Positions 1-13,700 are shown, counted from the first letter of the stretch. The stretch is 64,000 nucleotides of DNA from Diplodia intermedia (GCA_021495925.1 JAKEKT010000017.1:248001-312000); one strand, 5' to 3'. Numbers and translations: made by a program. The notes: a model not told the origin generated them from the letters alone.

Positions 1-1448
1 ATCTTCACCGACGAGTTCAGGGACCGGCCCGCCGAGTATTATGTGCGTTCTATCTCCTCGGGCATATGAGTTGTGGCGGGAGAGCTTTCAGAGTCTGTTT
101 TGGTCAAGAGCATGGGAATTACATATTCGTGGCAGCACGGGGGGGGAGAACGAGTGTTCGATGTAACGGACAAGAAGGCCAGTCCAGCTGACGACGCGAT
201 CATTCCTCCTAGAAAGAAGGCATCGAAAACGGTACCATCGTGGTGAACGGCAAGCGGGCCTCGTCGATCAACCACATTGTCAAGAACGGCGACATCATCT
301 CGCACACGATGCACCGGCACGAGCCGCCCGTGACCGCCGCGCCCATCGGCGTCGTCCACGAGGACGACGACATCCTCGTCATCAACAAGCCCGCCGGCGT
401 GCCCGTCCACCCGGCGGGCCGCTACAACTTCAACAGCGTGGTCGAGATCCTGCGCGCGCAGCGCGACTACGCCTTCAACCCGTCGCCCTGCAACCGCCTC
501 GACCGCCTGACCAGCGGCGTCATGTTCATCGGCAAGAACCGCGCCGCGGCCGACGACCTCAGCGTGCAGATCAAGGACCGCACCGTCAAGAAAGAATACG
601 TCGCCCGCGTCGTCGGCGAGTTCCCCGACGGCGACGTCGTCTGCGAGAAGCCCATCCTCCAGATCTCGCCCAAGCTGGGCCTCAACCGCGTGCGCGCCAA
701 CGGCAAGGAGGCCCGCACCGTCTTCCGCCGGCTGGCCTACTACCCGCCCGCGCCGCGCGAGGGAGACGACGACGACCAAGAAGAAGAGAAGCAGCGCGAG
801 GAGGAAGCGGAGAAGGAAGGCAAGCCGTGGAAGTCGCTGCGCGGCTACAGCATCGTGCGCTGCATGCCGCTGACGGGGCGCACGCACCAGATCCGCGTGC
901 ACCTGCAGTTCCTCGGCCACCCCATCTCCAACGACCCCATCTACGCCAACCAGCGCGTCTTCGGCCCCGCCCTCGCCCGCCACGACGACCGCTCCGACGA
1001 CGACGACGACATCGTCACCCGCCTCGGCCGCATGGGCAAGGACGAGGTCGCCGAGGCCGTCGCCTACCACGACGAGATGGTCGACGACTACAACCGGCGC
1101 AAGGCCGAGAAGCTGTCGGGCGACGTCTGCGCCGTCTGTAATACCGGGCTGTACACCGACCCCGGCCCGCACGAGCTCGGCATCTACCTGCACGCCCGAA
1201 GGTACGCCTGCGAGGCCGGCCGCTGGAGCTACGAGACCGACCTGCCCGCCTGGGCGCTGCCGCCCCCCGGCCACGAGGGCCCCACCGAGGCCACCGTCGA
1301 GTCGGATCCGCTGGCGGCCGATCTCGCGAAGCTGGGCCTGAACGACGACGGCACGGTGACGGAGGAGAGGAGGATGGCCGAGGCGGGGGAGGAGGCTGCG
1401 GACGGAGAAGAGGAGCAGCCAGCGGCCGTTGCGGTTGCCGCTAGCTAA
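1..1448 (+). CDS. RluA-family RNA pseudouridine synthase, Rib2/Pus9 type (5' truncated)
   Basis: Converts specific uridines in tRNA to pseudouridine. Seen: exon 1-42 runs off the left edge; a GT-AG intron 43-212 follows, then exon 213-1448 in phase, giving 425 visible residues. The first exon carries the FTDEFRDRPAEYY segment typical of the Rib2/Pus9 N-terminus. The catalytic motif reads CNRLDRLTSG, where the second Asp is the family nucleophile; many homologues have His where this has Asn. An RTHQIRVHLQFLGHPI segment follows, then a conserved tail with CAVCNTGLYTDPGP and an acidic Glu/Ala-rich end. Asp/Glu-rich low-complexity insertions at about 770-810 and 990-1010 are likely surface loops. 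Family inference: cytoplasmic or mitochondrial tRNA Psi32 synthase, as for yeast Pus8/Pus9; whether a Rib2-type deaminase domain is fused cannot be told from this part. The start codon lies outside the window. Confidence 0.88.
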
Positions 1449-1833
1449 TAGTGCAAGGAAATAAAGGAGAGAGAGAAAAAAAAAAAAAGAAAGGTAACGA
1501 GACCAAGATGAAAAGTGAAAAGAAAGAGAGATAGATGCTTCACGTCTCACACGTAATTCGAATTTGGATTCGAAAAGCTCATTGCCGATGAAACTTTGTT
1601 CATGGCTTTTCATTTGCAAAAAGAAAATGTCCACCCAAACCTGATCTGATCTCTCCAATTAACCAACCCAGGGCGTATCATGTTAAACGACGTTCTCCCT
1701 TTTTTCTTTTCTTTTTTTACAGTACCCTCGCTCTACCACGAGATTCTTGATATGCAAACCCTCACCACCACCCGCTCCATGATTTCAACAACAGTCACCC
1801 GTCCTTCTCCCAAAAGTCCTTTCCAACACCACT
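1449..1833. other. Convergent 3' intergenic gap
   Basis: Gap between the 3' ends of the pseudouridine synthase and NUP192. It holds A/G-rich stretches (about 1465-1530) that fit 3'-UTR sequence, and no supportable gene. Confidence 0.6.
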
Positions 1834-1917
1834 TCACGAGAACGACGCCATCAACCCCGGCCTCTGCATCTGTTGATCCTCGTACTGTAACAAACATCAG
1901 CCTGCCTGCCCCATCTT

Positions 1918-1960
<43 letters not shown>

Positions 1961-4900
1961 GAAGAAGAAAGAAAATTATAATCCAGTAGAAGAAGCGACT
2001 CACCTCCAAGAACCCCGTGGCGGCCATGAGCAGGCAAAAAGCGTCGACCAGCTCCTCGAGGTCGGCGCCGGTGGCCTGCTCGCCGGGGCCGCCCTTGCGC
2101 GCGGCGCGCTTGAAGACGGCGACGACGCTGGCGCGGTTGTCGGCGACGAAGTCGCGCGCCTGCCGCCGGCACTGCTCGTTCTGCGGCCCGCGCACCACGA
2201 CGACCGAGTTGACGACGCGCAGGACGCTGAGCATGAGGTCGAAGAACTTGCGCAGCGCGTGCGGGTTGTCGATTTCTGTTGCGCGTCGGGGACGACCGAG
2301 GTCCGGTGTGTTAGCCGCGTTTCTTTGTTTTGTTTGTGATGGTGATGATGACGATGATGGTGCTGATGGTGTCTCCCAAGGGAGGGGCGGGTGGCTGATG
2401 GTATTGTCATGGTGATGTTGTTGGGATGGTGATGGTGTCAATTGTTCATGTAGGGGAGGGAATCGCATTGCTGCCAAGGTTGCTGTGTTCGTACCAAAGC
2501 CGAAATCAGGGTCGGTTGAGAAGATTTGTGATTCGCGGACCGAGGAGAAGAGGCCGGCGTTCAGGACTTGTGCGGCGCCGGCTTTGGTCTGGGAGATGCG
2601 AAGGAGAAGGGCTAGGTAGGCGTCGATGAAGGACAATAAGAGTGGTACATCTGATTCCTGTCAGCTAGAACGACGCAAGGTAAGACGAGATCGGACTGTG
2701 CCTACCGGCCGCGCTGGTGTTGCGTAGCTCCGTCGGGATGAGTTTGATGCTGTCTACGAGCACGTCAATGAAGTTGAGTCGTACGAGAGAGTCGATAATG
2801 TATCGTTCATCTTCACGAGCGCTGAGTGCCACAAGAGAATCCAGGAAGAGAAGCGCAGAGATCCTGCACGTCCCTTGACCCGCATAAGAGTCGTCGCAGA
2901 CCACATCGATCAATTGGCTTCCTGCCGACTTGACGGTGCGCATGGTCTGGGAGCCGAGAGTTGATGGTTGTGCTGCACTTTTGACCACTGCCGATGCGTT
3001 TAGTGCCGATGCGTTCAGTGTTGCGCTGAAAGAGCGACCAAAGCCAGCGGTGGTTGTAGCTTTACCCGCATCGTTTGATGTGCCACGGAGGTAGCGGTAG
3101 CAGATCTGGTAGCAGATCTCGCGCAGCACCGCGTTGGACATTATGCAAAAAATTCCACTCAGAGCCACCCGGAAGAGCTGTAATAGCCTGTCTTTAGCAA
3201 GGTCACTTGACCTTCCCTTCTCCTCAATCGACTTGGACTTGAAGTTGACATTTGCCAAAAGTCTACGCGCGAGGTCGGCAAGGTCTATGGCGGGGTTGAC
3301 GTCCTCGGTATAAGCCTTTTCGAGCTTTGGCAGGGTCACTTGGAGAGCCTGGAGAATGAACGAAGTCCTCGTGCTGTCATCGAACTCGCCCTTCTCCAAA
3401 AGGACCATCATCAGTTGAGTCCAGGCTTTGAGGACTTCGCTCCGAGCACGTGCAATATCCTCCCGCCGGTTGACGCTGGTGCAGTAGGCCACGACGAGTT
3501 CACCATCGGCTTGCATCTGCTGCTCCTCAACAATCGATAGAATCCTACCGGCTTTGCGCAGCTCGCTCGACCTGATGGTGATCAACTCGTTCACGTGCCG
3601 GAGGTCGTATTTCGGGCCGTCAGAGGATCTGCATACTTTGAAGTCCAAAGTGCCCAACAACGGCAGCTCGGGGAGATTGAGATCTCCCTTCACCTCAAGC
3701 TCCATAAAGTCAAACATGTCAAAGACGCTCGGGTTGGCCATCTGTTCACCATCGGGAAGGATTGTCAGCCCTAGTAGAGTGCTTTGCATCCGCGCTCGGG
3801 CAGTTGGCAAGCCTCCAACCAAGTGAAGTTCTCTGGCCGTGTATTCGAAAAAGGCTGTCCTCTGCTGGAGGAATTTCTCTAGCGCAACGGCAGAGGGGTT
3901 GAAGATAAACTCGGGGTCAATAATGCTTGTGCCAGCGAACAAGGTGTGCTTATCTGCGAGGTGCTGCCGCAGCATCTGGCTGTGGAAGTACTCGCTTGCT
4001 CGCAGCTCGGTCATGACAAATGCCGATGACAGAGGTGACCTCCACAGTTTCATCAAGATGTCGATGCACTTTTGTTTGATTGTGCTGGACCATGGAGTGA
4101 AAGAATCGCCAATCATCTCCGGATACTCGACTGCAAGGCGCAGTATGGAATGGAACAGGGAATGGCCAGCCACGAACAGGCCATCCTCTGGGATGTCCAG
4201 CGTGCTCACACCGCAGCTGAAGCCAAGCAAGAGATGTGCGACCGTAGGTCGGTTGGGAATGACCTCGAGACAGCTGTTCAAGAAGTCCAGGATCCCCTCT
4301 TTGATGAGATAGCCTGGCGCTTCGGGGCCTTGCTCGAATTCTCTTTGATCAAGACTCATCTCCACGGTCAAAGCCTTCGCGATTCGATCAGAGTCATTGT
4401 CTTTTTCCATAATGCCAATCACTTTGCTCCGGTCAGACCGTTGTCCGAAGCCTGCCATGGGCGACACGACAAGCTTGCGTGATGAAGTGAGTTTTTCGAG
4501 CAGATGTATGGAGCAAAGAATCAGATGCTGATGTCCCGTGCCACAATACAGTCCAAGGTCGACGACAATGTAGAGGTGATTAAGGACTGCATCCTCGAAC
4601 GATGCTAGAGCCGTATTCGCTACCTTTCTTTTCTGCGTGGCATTCTTCGATCGATGCCCGCCTCTTTCAACATCCAAGTACGTGTTTTGCAGCCTCATAA
4701 CCAGGTCCAGCACCTCTATGCTCTTGCCCAAGGACATAAGCAGAGGAGAATCGAATGAGGAGGTATTGACCTGTGCGGCCTCTTGATGTGCAGCGGCGAA
4801 AAGAGAAGCAATTACGTTGTCGTTGAAGAGCCATTCCATGACCCGGGCGAACGGATGAAGCTGGACGTAGGCAAGTAAAGAGGAGGAGTGCATTGCATTA

Positions 4901-7340
4901 TCCACGTGCAGACTTGATGAGTTAGCGAAGACGACCAGGTCTTCGTTGAACGTGGATAGGCAGACGGTGATGAAGTTAAGGCAATGCCAGCGCAGGATAT
5001 GCAATTGTAGTGGGTCCTCAATCTTCTTGCACAGCTGGCCGAAAACACGCTCGAGCGCGAAATCGACATACTTGTCAATCCCTGGCATGCGGTAGCTGGA
5101 ACCAAGCGTCTCAGGGAACGGAAGAGTGTCGTGCAATCCGCTCTCGTCAACGTACGGCGCAACCAAAGCCGTCAGAAGGGTCATGAAGGCCGTGGCTTCG
5201 TCGTAGTCACTTGCGACCGTGTCGAAAAGAATCTTCTCCGGGCTGATCGAACCGGGATTGGTGGTCCGTGAGGTTATGGCGTGCGGTACAGAATTGTGGG
5301 TTATCCAAGAATCCAGTTGCGTCCATATACTGTCTCCTACTGGAGTGGTCTTGGCCACGAGTAGGGAACTAAGCACGTTGAAGACGTTTGCTCTCAGCCG
5401 GCTCTCTGTGGGAATGGTCGCGAGCTGAAGTAGCATGTCCACAACAGGGAAGTTGGGATTGTTAAATATCCAGCTGCGCGCCTCGGAGCTTTCCCTGCAC
5501 AGATGGGTAAGTAATCTCAAGTGGCATTCGAGCATCAAGCCAGTTTCAGGCTCGACGAGATAGTCATCGGAGTCTTGAGCAGATCGCTGGTAGCGCATCG
5601 TAGGAGAAGGGGTGGGCTTTTCCTTGATACTTGTTGCGTAAAATTGCAACTCGCTCAAGATGTGCTGGTAGCTCAGAGAGGTCGTTCTTCGGAGCTTGCC
5701 GGAGGCAACAATGCCTTCCTCTTGTAGAAACCTGTGCGCAGCAGCAGCGCAATCTTCGCCCTCTGTCAGAGACTTCAGCATCTCACAGAATGCAGCGGCT
5801 CGCGGTGTGGTTTGCCGTTTGGCTGCCCATTGTAAGAAGCCGTAGAGGTTTCCATCCGTATCAGACCAAAAGCTCTGAGCCGCATCCGGGCTTTCGGCAA
5901 AAGCATATGAAATGATGAGAAAGAATCGCTCGAGATGTAGCTCTTGCTCAACAGGTCCAGGCTGGAATCGCGAATGAATCATGCGACGCTTGTCGTCTTC
6001 CTCAACCTTGAGCTTCCGCAGCGTGTCGGGCATGTTGGTGATGAAAGAATCGACAAAGAGCTGCATTTGCTCCGTGAAGATGACTTGAAAGAACTCGGAA
6101 ATGACTGTCGAGTCGGCTGGTAGTGAAGGTGAATCCTGGAGAACGAAAGACAACAACCGCGCCTTTGCTGGATCGTACCATTTGTTTGGCCTGACATCTT
6201 GGCTGACCGAGAGCATGAAGTGGAAGGCGCCATCTCTTATGGAGTCCAGGAACAGCTGTGATCGGTCTTCAGCTTCTGCATCCAGGTCGACTCCGTTCAA
6301 AGGAGCAGGGTCGACGTATCTGCCGCTGTATTCAACGAGCCACCACACGATGACGGCAGCGTGGAAGTTGCGAAGCTTCCAGCCATCGCCCTCCTTGCCT
6401 GCGACGACGACCTTGTGGAGAGCGCGCGCATCTTCCAGGGAGGAAGAACGCTCCGAAGAAACGAGCTGGCTGATAGACGAGGTGATGATGGGGACGTAGT
6501 GGACGAGGACGACGTCGTGTTTGTTCAATGTCTTGAGAGTGCCAATGAGGCCACGGAAGTTGTCAATGCTGGTGTAGCCAGCCTTGATCAAATGGGTGCA
6601 GATGGCCGCCAGGGACTCGTGCTGGCGCGCCAGGCTGCCGCTCTGGTACTCGATCATTTCCATCTCTTCGGCAGGCTTGCCAACCATGTTGCCAGCGAGC
6701 ATCAGATCGGCCAATCCCTGCAGCCACCGCTCAATATCGCCCATGCTTGCCAGGCACTTCTGCCAGTAGGCATGGCCATTCTCCAGACGCATCTGCTCGC
6801 CGATGCCCAAAACCTTGCGAACGTACTCGCCGAAGAGGGTGGCGAGCTCCTCGTTGCCCTCCGGATCGTGAGACTGTTTGAGCACGAGGCGCAGAGATTC
6901 GAGAAGGAACTGTCGGCGCTTGTGGAAACGGATAATGGCGGCGGCGTAGAGCGAACGATCGAGCTCGACAGCGTCATCTTGGGCGGCGAGGCACAGCTTG
7001 GTGGCTTCGATTTCGTCGAGGTCTATGAAGTCGGCAGCGCGAACGACGTCCTGTTTGAACTCATCGTTGACCTGGTACTTCTCGCCGTCGATCTCAAGCG
7101 TGTCTGCAGAGCGGGGAGGTCAGCGCGGGTCAATGGCGGGGCAGCGGACGACGCACCGTTCCTGAGGGCCTCGCGACTCCTGTCATTTTTGCGGGGCTTG
7201 TCCAACAGCTTCTTGAACTCGTCGACGCGCACAAGCAGCTCGGAGAACAGGCGGTCGATGTTCGGCAGGCGCGACTCGGAGAGGGCCAGCAAGTCGCAAT
7301 GCAGACCCTCCAAGGCCTCGAAGCTGTCGGTGTCGGCCAT
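1834..7340 (-). CDS. NUP192: Nucleoporin Nup192/Nup205, inner-ring scaffold
   Basis: Large alpha-solenoid scaffold of the nuclear pore inner ring; homologues bind Nic96 and Nup53. Exons on the minus strand: 7340-7157, 7103-2706, 2650-2495, 2275-2004, 1884-1834. Lengths sum to 5,061 nt, giving 1,686 aa, close to the 1,680-1,760 aa usual for fungal Nup192. The joins restore conserved text: the N-terminus starts MADTDSFEALEGLH, and the C-terminal join gives DVPLLLSFIDAYLALLL followed by GLFSSVRESQIFSTDPDFGF. The last exon encodes only 16 residues after TGFLE. Its intron (1885-2003) contains a GA microsatellite. The acceptor at 2651-2652 was preferred to a nearer AG because only it keeps phase and the conserved DVPLLL. 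The start is the ATG at 7340, 360 bp from the divergent TEL1 ATG. Identification rests on remembered family features, not an alignment. Confidence 0.93.
1920..1955. repeat. (AG)n microsatellite in last NUP192 intron
   Basis: About 17 uninterrupted AG dinucleotides inside intron 1885-2003. On the transcribed strand this is a CT tract between the donor and the AG at 1885-1886, so it can act as an extended pyrimidine tract. Length is probably variable between isolates. Confidence 0.95.
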
Positions 7341-7700
7341 GGTGACTAGCTGCGCGGCATCGCAGGGCGCAGCGGGGAGGCGGCGGGGGCGGGGGCGGGT
7401 GCAGCAGACGGCGTGTTTTGGTGGTGATGCGTAGGCGGGAGCTCGACAAAACGCGCGCTTCGCGCACCCCTGCTACCGCCTCTCTGCCCGCCTCCGCACG
7501 TGCCACAGGCGGTGTCTGCCAAGGCGGTCTGCCCCAGAGCCCTGGTCCCCGTTCGCACGACCGCACGCGTGCGATCGAAGAGGGCTCCGTCACCTCACCT
7601 CCCACGTGCTGAACGCGCCATGCCGAGCACCGACTTGTGCCATTGAGCGCAGATTGACACGCTTCGAGCCAGCCGCGACCTGGCTAGGGCGCCATCCATC
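7341..7700. promoter_or_regulatory. Bidirectional promoter of NUP192 and TEL1
   Basis: The 360 bp between the two divergent start codons must hold both 5' leaders and promoters. The NUP192-proximal half is GC-rich (purine-rich on + strand at about 7370-7400, gggggcgggggcggg type). No TATA box is visible on either side, as usual for housekeeping promoters. Confidence 0.6.
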
Positions 7701-10700
7701 ATGGCCGGCACCAGGCGCGACCCATTGGCCGAAGAGCTGATCCAAGCTCTAGGTAGGATGCCGCAGAAGACATGGCCGTTTCGCGCCCCGCTGACATACC
7801 GGATAGAGAATATGGTCGCCACCACCAAAGTGGCCGAAACCGACGAAGCTCAGGACAAGTTCAAGCACAAGCTGACCCAGTGCACCAAGCCGAGTGTCGG
7901 CGGGCGCAAGTCGCTCACCTCGAAGGGCTATGAGGCCGTCTTCGCTCGTCTTGCCGACCACGTTGTTGACTTCCGGTCGCAATGGCTGCGTGCCACGCCC
8001 GAACAGCTCGCTGCCGGGAGCAAAGGCCACGTAGGCAAAGTCAAGCGCATGCTGCCGGCTTTGCTCGACTGTACGCGTTTCGTCATCGAGGCGGGTGTGC
8101 TTACCATCCGCTACAAGGCTGCGAGATCCGTCATCCATCACATCATGCAGACTCTGCCAGCGCCGTCCACTGGCTATGTTGAGCCGCTCCTTGCCAGCTA
8201 CGCCAAGTGTCTGCGCCTCATCCTAGAGTATCCCCCCCACGTCGAGCACTTGAGCATGGAGTCGGGCGATATTGTAGAATTCTGCCTCGAAGCAGTCTCC
8301 ACCCTTGCACCTAATTCACAGCCCCCAGTCGGCACGAATCGATATGGCACTCCGAGAATGACTCCGGAGCCTTCCGCCGATGCGTCTACTGGACATTTCA
8401 GTCAGCGCCAGTCGGGCAGCTCGCATGCTGCAGTAGACGATCTCGTGGCCAGTATCAAATACCTTACTACCGCCCCGAATGCTCCCATGCTGGACCAAAC
8501 GCTGGCCATCGTTCCAACGCTGACTTCGTGGCTGAGCTCGTCTCGAAGCGTTGCGCTCGCCCACGTCGATGCTTTCGTTGCCATCAACGCCGTACTGTCC
8601 AGAACTTGTCTTGACTCAATATCTTCCACGCAGCACGCAATCCGCCACTTGCTTCCCGTCTTGAGGCATCACTGGTCTTCGAAGCTAACTTCTCTTAAAG
8701 ACGAGATGCTTACCACTCTGATATTGTGCAGGGGGCACATCCACCGGATGTTGAGAGAGGCCGGGGATGACGTTGAGGATCTCCGCATTGACCTGGAAAA
8801 CCTTATTGAGGCAATGCACGCAGAGTACGTCAGACGCGTGGAGCGCGAGCAGCTACAGCTCGAAGACATTCGACTACGCTGCGCGAGCGAGTATCCCTAC
8901 GACGAATCGCCCTTTTCCCTGCCAGTATTCCGACTGAGGCCAGGGAATGCCCGCTCTGAGCACTACTGGACTGTGCTGTTCTTCGTCGTTGACTTGGCCA
9001 ATGCTCTTCAATCAAGTCGTTCCCAGGTAGATCGGTCGATCGGTCAAGGAGTGCAAGAGACGCCCAGCAAAAGGCGGCGTACGTCAGACTATCTACAGGA
9101 CTATCTCCGTCAGCTCTCAAGTCCGCAGCCTTCGGAGAAGATCTTCGCTCTTCAAGTTATCGCATTCATAGTACAGCAAGTCCGCCTGGCTGCGGAAGAC
9201 GTTCGGCTGGTCCTGGAGAAACTGACATCTAGACTGTCCGACGGAAACCCTGCGATATCAAGTTGGGCGATGCTTGGAACCGCTAGGTACGACGACTCTT
9301 TGAACTTGAATAAGTTGTGCTAATGATTTCCCCGCTATAGTTGTGCAGTCCAGCTTGCATCATCCTCCCCAGAGCTTCGAGAGCTCTGGACGACCGTCTG
9401 GCAATTGTGCTCTCGCAATGTCACCACCGGCTCTACATGCAGGGCGGCAGCTCACTCCATGGATGTTATCCTTCGCTTAGGCCTTGTCGAATTCGGTTCC
9501 ATTGCTGAAATAGTAGAGGCCATGATCAGCTCTGTTGAGCTCCGTGGTCCTGCTGTTCTGTCAGAGAGCTGCTGCTCCCTGTGGCTGACTATGTTCGATG
9601 TTAGGAGCTCCGAAAGTCCGCATAGCTCACATGTTACCATTGAACGTATGCTCCGCTGGCTATTTTTGAAGTGGACACCTAGTAAGTGCGGCAGATTCGG
9701 CACGTCGGCTTCCAGCATGGTCGCTCTAATCGAAGGCCCAGGCAACTTCTACGACAGGTCTCAATCCACGCAGCGATCTCATCATTATGACGCTTGGGAC
9801 ATCGTTCGCATGCTTTTCATGAGTACCGATCGACTGCCTCCACCACATTCTGGGCGGCCACTTTGCAGCCTTGCCCCACTTGCACTGGCCTTTATTCGAG
9901 CCAGTCATTACTCTCGGCTAGCAGACTACCTCCTCCTGTCTCCCCGTGAAGAAAACTTTCTTGTCCAGCCTCGAGTGGTTTCCGGAACCATCTCCAACGT
10001 TCAACACAATCGATCCGTGCCAGCGGATGGCGTCATCTTGGACTTTTGCGTCTCAGAAATGGAACGAACATCGAAACAGTTCAAAGATGCGGCATCTGAG
10101 CGGGCGCAAAGCTTCAGTGCCGATATGATCCGCACTATTTCGATATTTTGTGTGGTATGCTCTCAGTTGTCCACAAGCATCAACGGTATCCCCTCAGAAC
10201 GCAGCAAAGAGCTCGAGAGAAGTACAACCGTCCTGGCCCAAAGTTTAGCCAGTTTCATATCGCGCCCCGACTGCGATCCATTGCACGTAGATGCCGTTCT
10301 AGAAGTTATCGCTCCAAGTCTACCAAATATCGCTTCGGTCAATTCTCTCGGATCCGACCTTTTCAAGAAGCTCGGCATCAATTCTCTCATTTCTTTCTTT
10401 TCGGAGGCTCTTGAGAACTGTCAAAGACCGAAGGAACCAGTTGAGTCAATGGATATTGATGTTCTCGACTCTCAGACCAGCAACCGTGTCGCCAAAGGCG
10501 AAACATCATCTCTTCCAAGAGATGATGTTCTTGCAGCTCTGAGCGCCAACGCTACACGCACAACGTTATCAGCTACCTTGATCCTCCTTGCTTCGGCAAT
10601 CGAAACACTGCATGAAGATGACGACGAAGCATTGAATCCTGAATCTTCAGATTCTCGGATTCCTGAGGCTTTCCAACGCCATATTATTGCTTTGCCTGCA

Positions 10701-13700
10701 GGCGAATTCTTGATGTGCAAACGGCTGATATCGGACATCCTGGCCTCTCCGTTGCTGCTGACCAACGAGGACGGCAATGCACTGCTCCGCGCTGTGGCGG
10801 AGAAGCTCTTATTTGTCTACGAATACGAACACAGTGAAGTTGTCCTTGGTTTCTGTGTCGAAGTTATGCGAGGCACAGCATTGGTTTGGACAGATCGCGA
10901 GTCACAGGCCTACAACGTCGGGGCCGACGTATACGAGTGGCTAATCCGGGCACTTAAACGACGAGTGGCATCACCTGCGGTGCAAATCAAGATGGCAGAC
11001 CTCTTCCAGAAGCTCTTGCAGATTCAACAAGACTATACGCAACTCGCTGGTATGCGTCAGCCGTCTGTGCGAACCAGCTTGTTTTTAATGCTTCAGAGTG
11101 GGAGCTCACCCGTCAAGTTTCATACCATTGAGCTCTTGTCAGAAATCTTCGACTATTTCATACTGAGCAAGCACGAGGCGGTGTTCGATGATGTACAGGC
11201 ACATCTCCCAAGTAACCAGGATTCTACGGAGGAAATGGCGCTACGGCTTCTCGGGTTGGCCCGCATGGGTGCGGCCTGGCCTACCTTGTTACGCAAAAGC
11301 GTCTACCACATATTCGAAGCTGGCGGTCTTGTGAAAGCATCAGTCGGCCATGCTGCCCGGTGCATCCAGATGATATCGAGTTCATTGGATCTTGAGAGCT
11401 CGAAGTCTGTGTTCGAGCTGTTCGCGCCTCAGATTTTCTACACGTGGATGGGCGCAAACCAAAGGCTCGAGGACATTCCATATTCCATTTTCGGATACGA
11501 GAGTCTCGGCGCTCTCCTGGAAGATTCGCAGGATGAAGTTTACGGCCAGCTGGCGATGCGTAATAACGAAGAGGAAGTCCCGGTTGTCCTAGAAGCTCTC
11601 AAGGTCTCTCAGAAAGATCTAGCCGAGCGAAACTTCTTCAAGGCTGCCGGTTACGCCATCGCCTGGGATCAGTGTCGCAGTCGCGGGTCTCAACGCGACA
11701 CCGCTGCCCAGAACAACGAAAAAGCGCTTCGGGCGCTCCTAGGCGACAACACTTACAAGAATCTCTTGGCGCAGCAATTTCCCTGTGTTCTGGCTGTGCT
11801 GATTTCAACTATGGAAGAAATAGAATTGGTTGGGAAGTCTATCCACAGATTCCCCGAGTTTCAAAGGGTGGACGATGCCCTGGCCGAGATGCAGAATCTC
11901 GGCTCTTCCAGCCTCTCGTTGCCCGCTGATCAGCAACCGCTTTTCCAAGCCAAGCACATATTCGAAGAGATTAAGCGTCTATGCCGTCGCACTGGGTACG
12001 ATCACGCCAATTTTTGGACACCCGATTGTTTTGTGTACGTCATGCGCTATCTTCTTGACAAGATTCACCCAGCACTCGGCTCTTTGTGTGCCTGCTCCAT
12101 CATCCGAAAGATCCGTTTCCTTGTCGCCCTGGCTGGACCGATCGCATTCGGAACCTACCCTCTCCAGATGACCTTGAGTTCGCTGAGGCCGTTCCTAACG
12201 GATGCTCAATGTGCAGAAGACACTCTCGGCATCGTGCGCTATCTGCTACACCACGGAAAACAACATCTTATGGATCAACTTTCGTTCGTCGCCGGTAACT
12301 CGATATCAATCCTGATCTCCCTCCGGCTTTTCCTCTCTTCCTCGCAGGACAGCACCACCCAGGAGAGCCAGCATCTTGCAACCATGCAGAAAGCACAGGA
12401 ATTCGACAAATGGTTCTGCGGCTTTCTGGAATCCTATGTCCAAGACCTTTTAGCTTCAACGAGCAGCAGAAGCACCAAAGCATCTCTGGAGCTCTTCCAG
12501 TCTATGGTTCGGGCTGCGAGAGATGTTCGTGCAGCAGGCAATGCGGTGAAGGACACCCCAGAAAGTACTTTGCTCATGTCCTTGCTGAAAGACGAGTCAA
12601 GCGAGAAGAGATTGCTTAATGACCCTTCGCAAGAACTGGCTTACAGTCTGCTCTGTCAAGAGTTCCAACTCCCGTCATCTTTCCGGGAAGATATGCTTGG
12701 GGATTCTGAAATGGCTGCCCGCTACGCCACGCAGGTCTGGAAGTCGAGTCAGAGAGCGAACAACAGTAAACAGTATCTCTTGTGGGCAGCACGTGTCCTT
12801 GGACGAAGTTACGGTGCCACCGGAGAGGTACAGGAAAGCCTACGCAAGGCACTTCGTGAGAAAAACGGGGTGAACCTACGAGGCCGAAAATCTAGAAGCT
12901 CGCGCATGTTAATTGCGGATAATCTTGCAGCCCTATTGCAAGGAGACGACGCTCGCAAAGCAGGTCTTGCCGAGCGAACTCTACGGGAAATCCTGTCCGC
13001 AAAGGACCAAGAGGAACCTGCGCACTTTGAGCAGCTTGAGGAGATAAAGCAGGTGCTTCCTCATGCTCTTGTGTTGGGTTTGACGATGAACGGCGCCTTC
13101 AAGATCCCTCTCTATCAACCGGTTTCCAACAAAGGTGTCAGGTCGACTGCTTTCCCCCAGATCTCCAAGAAATTGTCTGTATGGATCTCAGACCTGTGCA
13201 TCTCTCTGGCAAACTCTACCCCTCAAGACAGGGTCGTCTCTGCCTTGCCCAAGTGCCTTTCCGAGATACCCTCTCTCAGTGAACAACTCTTTCCTTATAT
13301 CCTTCACCTGGCACTGGAACGAGACATCGGCAGTGACGAGACGCTCAAAGGCACCATATCGGAAGCTTACCGCAAGTGGTTCGAGCAAGAGAGGGATGGA
13401 GATGTGCCTTATCTGAAAGCTCTCCTCCGATCAGTTTTGTACATCCGCACGCAGCAGATGCCAAGCGAGAACAATATCTCGGAGCGCGTTCATTGGTTAG
13501 ATATTGACTACCTCCACGCATCCAAGGCAGCGGCCAGATGTGGAATGCACCGAGCAGCCCTTTTGCTGGCGGAAACGCATGCGTCGCAACCTGCCAAGTC
13601 ATCAAGGCGTTCCTCCGTTCTCTCGCACCAACATTCCGTTCCTTTGGATCTTCAGCTGTCAATCTATACCAATCTTGATGAACCGGATTCCTTCTACGGA

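Noticed and set aside
39..1658. 539-codon open frame antisense to the pseudouridine synthase
   Set aside because: The sense strand carries conserved family motifs. The antisense frame is Val/Ala/Gly/Asp-rich, as expected from GC-rich third positions.
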